64,000 nucleotides of DNA from Clostridium sartagoforme (GTDB lineage Bacteria; Bacillota; Clostridia; Clostridiales; Clostridiaceae): assembly GCF_004794105.1 (NCBI RefSeq), contig NZ_SRYR01000012.1, positions 1 to 64,000 of the forward strand. The letters run 5' to 3'. Of the stretch, positions 56,823-64,000 are shown in pieces; position 1 is the stretch's first letter; each line of letters starts with the position of its first letter. The notes beneath the pieces were generated by a model. The model was not told the DNA's origin. It was given only the letters and a program-made list of their open reading frames with translations, and ran no database searches. A program made the position numbers and the translations under genes.

Positions 56823-57344
56823 CTAAATATAACCTTTAAACATTGGAAGTCTTTTTAAATGATTTACAGCATAATTAGCTGTAATTCCAATAAAAATACC
56901 AGTTCCTATTCCTATTGTCGATAACACAGGTAAGTAAAGCATCACACCAATATTCTTTACAATTGAAGATGCAATTATTAATTGCCCTACATTATGGAAT
57001 ATTGCTCCAGCTGAACTCACACCTATTATACTTACCTTATCTTTAAATAATTCCTTTACTATTACCATAGCCATAAAGCTTAGTATTCCACCTGCTGCAC
57101 TATACATAAATGAAGATAAATTCCCTCCAAACATAGTGGATAATAGTAATCTAAGGAATAGTACTAAAAAGGCATCTCTCTTACTGTCTAATGTATATAA
57201 TGCAATAACTATTATTAAGTTAGCTAAACCTAATTTAGCTCCTGGAGTAATAAAAGGTACAGGAATCATTCTTTCGAATATATGTAGTACTAAGGCTTGA
57301 GCTACCAACAATCCGATATATACCATTTTACTAGTTTTTTTCAT
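56823..57344 (-). CDS. eetB: Gx transporter family protein (EetB-like)
   Basis: 173 aa with about five membrane helices; the conserved PFITPGAKLGLANLIIVIALY lies near 29-49. Gx-transporter (ECF S-component-like) proteins sit beside EetA in FLEET loci and are thought to help quinone or flavin handling. Gap to eetA only 9 bp. Confidence 0.85.
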   Translation of the reverse strand: MKKTSKMVYIGLLVAQALVLHIFERMIPVPFITPGAKLGLANLIIVIALYTLDSKRDAFLVLFLRLLLSTMFGGNLSSFMYSAAGGILSFMAMVIVKELFKDKVSIIGVSSAGAIFHNVGQLIIASSIVKNIGVMLYLPVLSTIGIGTGIFIGITANYAVNHLKRLPMFKGYI

Positions 57345-57353
57345 AGCTTCTCC

Positions 57354-57767
57354 TTAATGTGATAATATAATATCATCGTCTGCCTTACCTTTTATCTCAA
57401 TCATTACCTTATTAGGAAGACAAACTAAGCTTTGCCCAGGCTTCTCAATGTATTCTGGATTCATACATACCTTATCAGGACAATCAGCTTCTATTATACC
57501 TATCTTATTATCTTTAACTTTTACTATATTAATACCATTTTTACTTTTTACTTCGATTATTTCCTCCCCTTTATGTACAGATAGAGGAATATTCTTATAT
57601 AACTTTCCTGAAACAGTTATTTCTGCATATGTTGTACTAAAGTTCTTACCTACAGATGCTCCAAGTATTATTTCAGGTAAAAATGATAATATCATAAGTA
57701 CTGCAATTATAACAAAGTCTAACCTTTTAAACATATTATTCATCTCCATTAGGCTATTATTTTGCAT
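57354..57767 (-). CDS. eetA: NusG domain II protein (EetA-like)
   Basis: 137 aa. One membrane helix (about 15-35), then a beta-rich NusG-II domain ending ADCPDKVCMNPEYIEKPGQS near 97-116 with two Cys. In Listeria EetA is needed for electron delivery. Start is uncertain: ATG at 57767 has AAGG upstream; ATG at 57734 (MFKRLDF) has GGAG at a good distance. Confidence 0.85.
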   Translation of the reverse strand: MQNNSLMEMNNMFKRLDFVIIAVLMILSFLPEIILGASVGKNFSTTYAEITVSGKLYKNIPLSVHKGEEIIEVKSKNGINIVKVKDNKIGIIEADCPDKVCMNPEYIEKPGQSLVCLPNKVMIEIKGKADDDIILSH

Positions 57768-57780
57768 TATAACCTTACAA

Positions 57781-57816
57781 TTTTATAAGGTAGAGTAATT
57801 ACCCTACCTTATAAAG
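57781..57816 (-). terminator. Terminator of ndh2
   Basis: TTTATAAGGTAG and CTACCTTATAAA pair perfectly over 12 bp around AGTAATTACC. On the minus strand it sits about 115 bp after the ndh2 stop, leaving AAAATTGT. Confidence 0.6.
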
Positions 57817-57932
57817 TTTATTATATATATCTTTTAATTAATTATCTACATCAATATTATTTTATTAATTTAAATATCAAAATTAAAAGCATATATAGTA
57901 TTTAATTTATTATAGTTGATTTATTTCATCAA

Positions 57933-59816
57933 TTATTGTGCTTTTTTGTACATTGGTACTTTCTTACCATGCCAGAAATTATCGGCTAGCCTTGTTATCC
58001 ATGGCATTATATAGTAATCTAAACCAAATGTTCTACCTGCTCCGCCCATTAAAGCAATAGATCCGAAGAAGTACCATAATATATCCCATCCAGCCATAGC
58101 ACATAAGATAAAGTTAACTACCATACCTGCTGATACTGCACTGAATATAAATGTAAATAATCCAGCGATTAAGCAAAGACCCATACCTATTTCCATTAAA
58201 ACAACTATTCTTTGGAACCATACTGCTACTTCAGGATTTGGCATCATAAATTGCATTATTGCAGCATACCAACCTGGAACTTCACTTATAATAGGCTTAG
58301 CCCATTCTGTTGCAGTTTCTGCACCTGCTGCTGCTGAAGCACCAGATGTTGCATCTTGTAACCAAGTGAAAGGCATCTTAACATTACCAGCTTTAGTCCA
58401 GCTGTCTGAACCAATTGTTATAGCATTAAAGAATCCTTTTATGCTACCTGCATCCCACATTTTTTCCCAAACGCTTTCGCCGATTAACTTCTTAATACCT
58501 TCAATTAACCATAGAGAACCTATAAATACTCTTAAAGGTACAAGCCATAATCTATTAGCTTTTGATGATAAATGACCTCTCATTACAGATCTTCTATCTT
58601 CCATAGTAAAGAATTCATGTTGTAAGTAACTATAAATAGCATGAACATCATTTACTTCAAATAAGTAGTGAATATTAACTAAATGTTTCATTATCATAGC
58701 AAAGAATCCTGATAATTTAAAGCCCATTAAGTTAGCAACACAGTATCTTCCACCGATAGAAACCATGAATCCATGATATTTACCAGCAAATTTTTGCATT
58801 TCTTTCTTTTCAATTGATGCAACTATATTCTTAACAACTGTATCAGCTGTTTGAACTGCTGCTTCAACTATTTGTGGGGTACCCTTACCTTCTTCTTCTT
58901 CAAAGTAAGCAATATCTCCTACTACAAATACATCTTCCTTACCTACAGCTTGCATATATTCATTAGCTTGTAATCTTCCAGCTCTAGCTGTGTCTAAGCC
59001 GTATTCCTTAGCTTCTTGGTTTGCTTGAATTCCGCAAGTCCATATTAATGTTCTAGTGTTGATAATTTGTCCGTCTTTTAACTTTATGTTATTTTCATTC
59101 ACTTCAACTATAGGTGAATTCTTTAATATTTCCATTCCATGTTTAACCATGTACTTTTCAGCTTTATCAGCTTGTTTTCTATCTAACATATTTAAGATAG
59201 TTCCCATAGCTTCAACAACTTTTAATGTAACTTCATTTTCATCAACGTTGTATTCTCTAGCTAATCTAGTCTTCCATTCTAATAATTCACCAGCCATTTC
59301 TATACCAGTAAATCCAGAACCTGCAACTATAAATGTTAACATTTCTTTTCTCTTAGCTTCATTTCTTTCTAAGCTAGCTTTTTCAAACATTTCTTCAATG
59401 TGATGTCTAATTTTTAGAGCATCTTCAAATGACCATAGAGTGAATCCATTTTCTTTTACTCCTGGTACTCCAAAGAAAGCTGGTTCACTACCAGTACCTA
59501 CTACTAAATAATCGTAAGCATATTCTCCGTGAGTAGTTTTTATAACTTTCTTGTCTGTATCTACATTTTCTATATAGTCTGTTACAACTTTAACTTTTGT
59601 TTTACCAAAAATCTTACATAATTCTACTTGAACAGATTCTGGATGAACTCTTCCTCCAGCTACCTCATGTAATTCAGTCATTAATGTATGATACGGATTC
59701 TTATCGATTAATGTAATTTCCACATCATTGTTTTTCTTATATTTTTTGGCTAGTTTCTTAGCAGTACGAACACCACCATATCCAGCTCCAAGAACAACTA
59801 TCTTATTTTGTGCCAT
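57933..59816 (-). CDS. ndh2: Type II NADH dehydrogenase with C-terminal DoxX-like membrane domain
   Basis: 627 aa. Residues 1-400 are a FAD-dependent NADH:quinone oxidoreductase: FAD site VVLGAGYGGVRTAKKLAKK near 5-23, NAD site FIVAGSGFTGIEMAGELLE near 162, second FAD motif VFVVGDIAYF near 298. Residues about 440-615 form four helices like DoxX/MauE proteins, a tail seen in FLEET Ndh2. It passes electrons from NADH to a quinone in the inner leaflet for PplA. AAGG site before the ATG. Single-gene, divergent from pplA; two Rex-like motifs lie between. Confidence 0.93.
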   Translation of the reverse strand: MAQNKIVVLGAGYGGVRTAKKLAKKYKKNNDVEITLIDKNPYHTLMTELHEVAGGRVHPESVQVELCKIFGKTKVKVVTDYIENVDTDKKVIKTTHGEYAYDYLVVGTGSEPAFFGVPGVKENGFTLWSFEDALKIRHHIEEMFEKASLERNEAKRKEMLTFIVAGSGFTGIEMAGELLEWKTRLAREYNVDENEVTLKVVEAMGTILNMLDRKQADKAEKYMVKHGMEILKNSPIVEVNENNIKLKDGQIINTRTLIWTCGIQANQEAKEYGLDTARAGRLQANEYMQAVGKEDVFVVGDIAYFEEEEGKGTPQIVEAAVQTADTVVKNIVASIEKKEMQKFAGKYHGFMVSIGGRYCVANLMGFKLSGFFAMIMKHLVNIHYLFEVNDVHAIYSYLQHEFFTMEDRRSVMRGHLSSKANRLWLVPLRVFIGSLWLIEGIKKLIGESVWEKMWDAGSIKGFFNAITIGSDSWTKAGNVKMPFTWLQDATSGASAAAGAETATEWAKPIISEVPGWYAAIMQFMMPNPEVAVWFQRIVVLMEIGMGLCLIAGLFTFIFSAVSAGMVVNFILCAMAGWDILWYFFGSIALMGGAGRTFGLDYYIMPWITRLADNFWHGKKVPMYKKAQ

Positions 59817-59911
59817 GTTGAAACCTTCCCTTCATATTTAAATAATTCTAAAACAGCATAATTAATTCTATACACTATTTCATAATATGTCTATATCACT
59901 TTCAATATTTT

Positions 59912-59929
59912 TTGTATATTTTTTAACAA
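59912..59929. promoter_or_regulatory. Weak Rex-like site between ndh2 and pplA
   Basis: TTGTATATTTTTTAACAA fits TTGTTAA-N4-TTAACAA at 12 of 14 positions. A second weaker match TTGTATTTTTTTTAACAC (10 of 14) lies at 59996-60013. Confidence 0.4.
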
Positions 59930-59995
59930 TGATTTATCTGTATATTTTGTTATCCTAATATACTGTAAGCCTTATATTTACTTGTTTCATGGCTA

Positions 59996-60013
59996 TTGTA
60001 TTTTTTTTAACAC
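59996..60013. promoter_or_regulatory. Second weak Rex-like site
   Basis: TTGTATTTTTTTTAACAC. It shares TTGTAT and TTTTAACA with the site at 59912-59929, 84 bp away, so the two could be direct repeats of one operator type. Confidence 0.3.
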
Positions 60014-60137
60014 CATTAGAAACTCTTATGTAGTATAAGCAAATCGAATATCAAACCCCTTTTATTTTGTGTATAATGGTCTAGTAATTGAAAACAAATT
60101 CAAAAAAATAAATTTAAGTTTGAGAGGGGATTTTGTA

Positions 60138-60551
60138 ATGAAATCAAGAAGAGTTTTAAGCTTATTAGCAGTTGCTGCACTAGCTACTACAGTATTTGTA
60201 GGATGCGGAAAGAAAGAAGAAGCTGGTTTAAAAAATGGTACTTATAAGGCAGCATCTGAAGCTGACGAAAGAGGATATGTTGCTTCTATCGAAATCGAAG
60301 TTAAAGATGGAAAGATTGCTAACGTTAAGTATGACGAAGCTAACGATGCTGGAAGTAAATTAGCTGATGCTGAATACAACAAAAAAATGAAAGAAATCAG
60401 TGGATCTAATCCAGAAGAAGCTTTCCCAACTTTAGAAAAAGCTTTAGTTGAAAAGCAAGACGTTGCTACAGTTGATGCTGTAACAGGAGCTACTCACACT
60501 TCAGAATCATTCAAGACTTTAGCTGAAAAAGCTTTAGCAGACGCTAAATAA
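60138..60551 (+). CDS. pplA: FMN-binding lipoprotein (PplA-like, single domain)
   Basis: 137 aa. Signal peptide MKSRRVLSLLAVAALATTVF ending at VGC (Cys23), so a lipoprotein. FMN_bind domain about 30-137 with flavinylation motif DAVTGATHTS (about 116-125), where the Thr after GA is linked to FMN by FmnB. Listeria PplA has two such domains; this has one. ATG at 60138 with GAGGGG upstream. Terminator at 60568-60593. Short soluble electron carrier on the outer face of the membrane. Confidence 0.9.
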   Translation: MKSRRVLSLLAVAALATTVFVGCGKKEEAGLKNGTYKAASEADERGYVASIEIEVKDGKIANVKYDEANDAGSKLADAEYNKKMKEISGSNPEEAFPTLEKALVEKQDVATVDAVTGATHTSESFKTLAEKALADAK

Positions 60552-60567
60552 TATTATATAATTAACT

Positions 60568-60593
60568 AGACTTTAGACTTTTGTCTAAAGTCT
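60568..60593 (+). terminator. Terminator of pplA
   Basis: AGACTTTAGAC-tttt-GTCTAAAGTCT, 11-bp perfect stem, then TTTGTTATTTTTT. Confidence 0.9.
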
Positions 60594-60628
60594 TTTGTTA
60601 TTTTTTATATTTTTACTTATAATAATAG

Positions 60629-60728
60629 ATATGTGTTTCAATTAATAATCTATATCAATATAGCTATATAAAATTAAACTCTAAAAGAGCTACTTAATTT
60701 AAAAATAAAACTTGAACTCATATATATC
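60629..60728 (-). repeat. Dyad element copy E (divergent)
   Basis: On the minus strand: ATATATGAGTTCAAG ... GATATAGATTATTAATTGAA then ACACATAT. The right half matches copy A closely; the left half is diverged. It lies upstream of fmnB but in reverse orientation. Confidence 0.5.
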
Positions 60729-60853
60729 TTTTAATTATTATATAAGTTGCGGAGGTAATTCTATTACTTAAATATCATTCTTACAAAATATAACTTAATA
60801 TAGAGTAGATGTTATTACAATCTATATAGTAATTATTAATTAGGAGGAATATC

Positions 60854-61900
60854 ATGTCAAAAAGATTAGCTAAAATAACAATCTCTTCTTTATTGCTAAT
60901 TTTATCTCTTGGACTTATAACATCATGTTCAAAGAATAAAGCTTCACAGGAGCCATTATCAAAGACCGAAATATTAATGGGTACTCCGGTGTCTGTAACT
61001 CTTTATGATAGTAATGATGCTAAAATATTAGATAAAGTATTTAATAAAGTTAAAGAATTAGAATCAACATTAAGTATTAATGAAAATGGAACATTAATAG
61101 ATGAAATAAATGAAAATGCTGGTATTAAACCAGTTAAGGTTGATGATGATACATATACTTTAATAGAAAAAGGATTAGAATACGCTAAATTATCTCATGG
61201 TTTATTTGATATTTCAATTGGACCTATAGTTAAACTTTGGAATATTGGATTACCTGAAGCTAGAGTGCCTTCTCTTGAAGAAATTCAAGCTAAATTACCT
61301 TTAGTAAATTATCAGGATGTTGAATTAAATAATTCAGATAAAACTGTATATTTAAAAAATCAAGGTATGATGCTAGACCTCGGTGGAATAGCGAAAGGTT
61401 ATACTGCTGATGTAATTTCAAATATACTAACTAATGAAGGTGTCGAAAGCGCTATAATTAACCTTGGTGGAAATGTCTTCACCCACGGTAAAAAGGTTGA
61501 TGGCTCTGATTGGAAAATTGGAATCCAAGATCCTTTTTCAGAGAGAGGCGGTATAATTGGAACTTTAACTACAAGTAATAAATCTGTTGTTACTTCTGGT
61601 ATATATGAAAGATATATAGAAGAAGATGGCGTTAGATATCATCATATTCTAAACCCAAGCACTGGTTATCCTTATGATAATGAAATTGCTGGAATAACTA
61701 TAGTAAGTGATAAATCTATAGATGGGGATGCCTTATCTACCTCTGTATTTGCAATGGGCGTTGAAGAAGGAATGAAATTTGTAAACACTCAAAGTGGAAT
61801 AGATGCTATCTTTGTTACTAAAGATAATAAAATTTATTTAACTAATGAAGTTAAAAATATTTTTAAATTAACTAATAGTGATTTTACTATAGCAAACTAA
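60854..61900 (+). CDS. fmnB: FAD:protein FMN transferase (FmnB/ApbE)
   Basis: 348 aa. Lipobox LITSC (Cys25) after the signal MSKRLAKITISSLLLILSLG. ApbE domain with TEILMGTPVSVTLYD near 38-52, LDLGGIAKGYTADVI near 174, IINLGGNVFTHGKK near 200 and the metal Asp region DGDALSTSVFAMG near 296. Transfers FMN from FAD to Thr/Ser of FMN_bind proteins; PplA upstream is the natural target. GGAGGA ribosome-binding site. 302 bp separate it from pplA with element E between. Confidence 0.93.
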   Translation: MSKRLAKITISSLLLILSLGLITSCSKNKASQEPLSKTEILMGTPVSVTLYDSNDAKILDKVFNKVKELESTLSINENGTLIDEINENAGIKPVKVDDDTYTLIEKGLEYAKLSHGLFDISIGPIVKLWNIGLPEARVPSLEEIQAKLPLVNYQDVELNNSDKTVYLKNQGMMLDLGGIAKGYTADVISNILTNEGVESAIINLGGNVFTHGKKVDGSDWKIGIQDPFSERGGIIGTLTTSNKSVVTSGIYERYIEEDGVRYHHILNPSTGYPYDNEIAGITIVSDKSIDGDALSTSVFAMGVEEGMKFVNTQSGIDAIFVTKDNKIYLTNEVKNIFKLTNSDFTIAN

Positions 61901-61915
61901 AAACTATAAATAATA

Positions 61916-61962
61916 AAAATATCTTCTTCCTAATAACTTTAATTTATGGAAGGAGATATTTT
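61916..61962 (+). terminator. Terminator of fmnB
   Basis: AAAATATCTTCTTCC and GGAAGGAGATATTTT pair over 14 of 15 bases around an A/T loop, followed by TTTCTATAC. Confidence 0.8.
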
Positions 61963-62007
61963 TTCTATACTATACTCTTCTATTATCTTAAATTAGTAAA
62001 ATAAAAA

Positions 62008-63078
62008 TTATATATCATTTTTAATTACTTTAAGTGCTAATAAAATTGCTAAAAATCCTGATATAAGTTTTACTAATATATAAATCAATGCTATCTCTTT
62101 TGCCTCAGCAACTACATAAGCAAGTTGTCCACCAAGGACATAGGCTCCAGATACTGAAAAAGCTGAGCATAAAACCTTTCCCCTATTATCCAACTTATCA
62201 AAATCAGTAAATATAATTACTGCTGATGCTAAACTACCTATTAATGCTGCTACAGAATCTGAATTAATATGTAATTTTCTCTCTAAAGTAATAATTTGCT
62301 TACTAAAAAACCTTTTTATGACTTCAAGCATCACATTTGAACCTGCTAAGAAAATAGCAATTTTCCCTACAATAGTTATTGCCTCTTCTAATGGAAGTAA
62401 GTTATTAACTAAGGAAATTCCAACAATAGAATTTAATCCTTGAAGTCCAAGTCCTATTAACCCTATTATAAAAATTCCTTTTGCTAATCTCTTAAAATAG
62501 ATTACCATCTTAGAAGGTATTTTATATAATCCTATAATTAATAAAATAGATATTATTATTATAGGTAAAAGACTTACGACTATCTCTATTAAACTTATTT
62601 TTAATAATATACCTCCAATAAATAATCCAATAGGGATGGTAATTATTCCACAAAGTATCCCATTACAAAAAATATCCATATGCTTTTCATCTATTATTCC
62701 TAGTGCTAAAGGAATAGTAAAGCTAATAGTACATCCTAGTATTGATGAAATTAATATTCCTGAAAAATATATTATATCTGCACTTCCTCCAATTGCTTCT
62801 GCAATTTTAAATCCTCCCATATCAACCGCAATAAGTGATGATGATATTATACTTGGATCTAATAGACTTTTGTTGAATACTGATAATACATACTTAGATA
62901 ATAAATCTGAAATTATTGGAGTTATAGATAATATTCCTACCATAGATAACGCTAAGGAGCCCATACTCTTTATTCCATTTTCTATTCCATATCCTAATTT
63001 GAATTTATTTCCTAAAATATAATCTATTATTCCTACTATGAAGAATAAACCAACTATGTAAAGCATTATTTTTTCCAT
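62008..63078 (-). CDS. eutH: EutH-family ethanolamine permease
   Basis: 356 aa with about 10-11 predicted membrane helices. The family start MEKIMLYIVGLFFIVGIIDYILGN and the conserved IDMGG-like AVDMGGFKIAEAIGG near 85-99, GxxNxxx helices and MLEVIKRFFSKQ near 252 support EutH, which takes up ethanolamine. No other eut genes are in the window. It is convergent with fmnB, separated by its terminator region. Confidence 0.85.
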   Translation of the reverse strand: MEKIMLYIVGLFFIVGIIDYILGNKFKLGYGIENGIKSMGSLALSMVGILSITPIISDLLSKYVLSVFNKSLLDPSIISSSLIAVDMGGFKIAEAIGGSADIIYFSGILISSILGCTISFTIPLALGIIDEKHMDIFCNGILCGIITIPIGLFIGGILLKISLIEIVVSLLPIIIISILLIIGLYKIPSKMVIYFKRLAKGIFIIGLIGLGLQGLNSIVGISLVNNLLPLEEAITIVGKIAIFLAGSNVMLEVIKRFFSKQIITLERKLHINSDSVAALIGSLASAVIIFTDFDKLDNRGKVLCSAFSVSGAYVLGGQLAYVVAEAKEIALIYILVKLISGFLAILLALKVIKNDI

Positions 63079-63132
63079 ATGTTTTCTCCTTTACTAAACT
63101 CCAACTTATTTTATCAAACTTATTTATAATAA

Positions 63133-63168
63133 AAAAGAGCTGTATCAAATTTTGATACAGCTCTTTTT
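63133..63168 (-). terminator. Terminator of the Cys-rich gene
   Basis: AAGAGCTGTATCAAA and TTTGATACAGCTCTT, 15-bp perfect stem just after the stop on the minus strand; T run follows. Confidence 0.9.
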
Positions 63169-63185
63169 TATTTTATTCAGTTAAA

Positions 63186-63572
63186 TTAACAATCACAGTC
63201 ATCTGAGTGTCCGCCAGAATGCTTTTCTGGTTTTGCAATACACTTACCATTATATGATGAAGTTTCTAATTCTGTATATTTGATTACTATATTATCTTTG
63301 TATATCTTTAACATATACTTAGTATTTGGGCATAATGGTCCTAATAAAAATTGTCCATGACAATCAGTAAAAGTGTGAGTTAATGGATAAGGATATCTGC
63401 AACCATCTACAACTTGTAATAATTTTACTACTGCATCTGCTACTGGCATTCTATTACAATCTAAAATTGTTCCAAATATAACTGATCTCTTTTCTTCTGG
63501 TAATCTAATTACTGCTTCGATTTGTTCATTACATCCAGTTTTTAACTCGCATGATGTTATTCTTCCGCTCAT
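63186..63572 (-). CDS. Cys-rich protein with carboxypeptidase-regulatory-like fold
   Basis: 128 aa; not recognised to a named gene. Nine Cys in 128 residues (CELKTGC, DCNRM, GCRYP, DCHGQF, LCPNT, GKC, DDCDC) and a Gly/His tail. The strands around VIFGTILDCNRMPVADAVVKLL and TFTDCHGQFLLGPLCPNTKYML fit the carboxypeptidase-regulatory (transthyretin-like) fold. Clostridia make similar small proteins, some spore-associated, so a coat role is possible but unproven. No signal peptide. AGGAGG ribosome-binding site; promoter at 63603-63631. Confidence 0.7.
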   Translation of the reverse strand: MSGRITSCELKTGCNEQIEAVIRLPEEKRSVIFGTILDCNRMPVADAVVKLLQVVDGCRYPYPLTHTFTDCHGQFLLGPLCPNTKYMLKIYKDNIVIKYTELETSSYNGKCIAKPEKHSGGHSDDCDC

Positions 63573-63602
63573 AATTTTGCCTCCTAAGTTTTAAAAATAG
63601 AT

Positions 63603-63631
63603 TTTATAATATAATCTATTCATTATGTCAA
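63603..63631 (-). promoter_or_regulatory. Sigma-A promoter of the Cys-rich gene
   Basis: Minus strand TTGACA (rc 63626-63631), 17 nt, TATAAA (rc 63603-63608). Very near consensus, about 30 bp before the ATG. Confidence 0.6.
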
Positions 63632-63686
63632 AAAATGTGATATCAAAACTACTTGCAGAGCATAACTTAGACAAATTTTTTATAAT

Positions 63687-63776
63687 CTATGTTTCAATAT
63701 ATAATGCACATCTATAGTCCTGTGAAATTATAGATTAAAAATACTATTTTAGTAAATTATCTAAACTGAAATCATG
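63687..63776 (-). repeat. Dyad element copy D
   Basis: Minus strand: ATGATTTCAGTTTAG, GATAATTTACTAA, GGACTATAGATGTGC, TATTGAAACATAG. Shares 17 identical bases (TTTAGATAATTTACTAA) with copy B. Sits between the HtrA-like gene and the Cys-rich gene. Confidence 0.75.
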
Positions 63777-63780
63777 GTTC

Positions 63781-64000
63781 TTAATTTTTCACCTCTAATT
63801 GTACATTGAAGGTCTTATTTTTTCCATTTCTTACGACCTCCATTTCTACTACATCTCCTTCTTCTTTTGAATCCCTAATTTCTTTTAATTCATCAAAAGT
63901 CTTTATTCTCTTTCCATCAAACTTAACTATTAAATCTCCACCTTGTAATCCTGCTTTTTCTGCTGGTGAGAATTCAACTACGCTTACAATATAAAGACCT
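63781..64000 (-). CDS. HtrA-type serine protease, C-terminal PDZ part (partial)
   Basis: The last 72 or so codons of a gene whose 5' part lies beyond the window. They encode a PDZ domain: VEFSPAEKAGLQGGDLIVKF, then IKTFDELKEIRD and MEVVRNGKNKTFNVQLEV, the classical end of HtrA/DegP proteases. Catalytic domain not visible, so a different PDZ protein remains possible. Confidence 0.85.
   Translation of the reverse strand, partial: GLYIVSVVEFSPAEKAGLQGGDLIVKFDGKRIKTFDELKEIRDSKEEGDVVEMEVVRNGKNKTFNVQLEVKN

Noticed and set aside
57734..57767. Choice of later start for eetA
   Set aside because: Not rejected outright; the later ATG has a better ribosome-binding site, but the first ATG also has AAGG, so the longer form was kept with a note.

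Overview
The window is AT-rich chromosomal DNA from a spore-forming Clostridium (cluster I type; C. perfringens and its relatives are the closest match I recognise by gene content, but species is not proven). It carries many sporulation genes (yyaC, spoIIID, a spoIIQ-like gene, spoIID, spoIIR, yabG, a SPOCS/LysM coat gene and three cotS kinases). It also has an F-type ATP synthase, cyanophycin genes, and the gene order rho / rpmE / tdk / prmC-prfA / sua5 / rpiB / upp / atpIBEFHAGDC / ywmB-murA-spoIID / spoIIQ / spoIIID-mbl, which parallels the Bacillus subtilis chromosome.

Layout. 1-610: minus-strand tRNA array with a perfect 186-bp Tyr-Thr tandem duplication. 900-7450: sporulation and cell-envelope genes. 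7824-12376: a complete Bce-type module (permease, ATPase, kinase, regulator), likely for antimicrobial-peptide sensing and detoxification. 12544-19350: nine-gene atp operon, interrupted between atpA and atpG by a dispersed repeat. 19397-20124: long non-coding region with four 30-bp tandem repeats. 20125-29799: housekeeping block (thl with a near-consensus Rex operator, wecB, upp, rpiB, sua5, prfA, a YqhQ-PrmC fusion, tdk, rpmE). 30198-41845: glycolipid-type glycosyltransferase, rho, BMP-family lipoprotein, pyrG, ywiB-like gene, spoIIR, ispE and cphA/cphB. 43115-53477: spore-coat region (SPOCS-LysM, veg, yabG, and two divergent cotS / glycosyltransferase pairs, one of which includes a kinase-dead CotS paralogue). 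53465-55783: an orphan solute-binding protein and a LysR regulator. 55793-61900: a flavin-based extracellular electron-transfer (FLEET) locus (dmkB, eetB, eetA, ndh2, pplA, fmnB). 62008-64000: an EutH-like permease, a Cys-rich small protein and the 3' end of an HtrA-type protease.

How it fits together. The atp operon, thl and the FLEET genes concern energy and redox balance. A strong Rex-like site at thl and weaker ones between ndh2 and pplA suggest, without proof, that NADH/NAD+ state links them. The sporulation genes are scattered but include several with sigma-E or sigma-K-like promoters that I can point to.

Best candidates for undescribed biology: (1) a family of about 90-bp dyad elements, four clear copies and one divergent, with conserved ends and a conserved TATAGAT block, mostly placed directly upstream of translation starts; (2) a free-standing small RNA candidate at about 44939-45027 with a consensus promoter and a strong terminator; (3) the CotS pseudokinase inside a spore-coat operon; (4) a family of structured intergenic repeats, one of them inside the atp operon.
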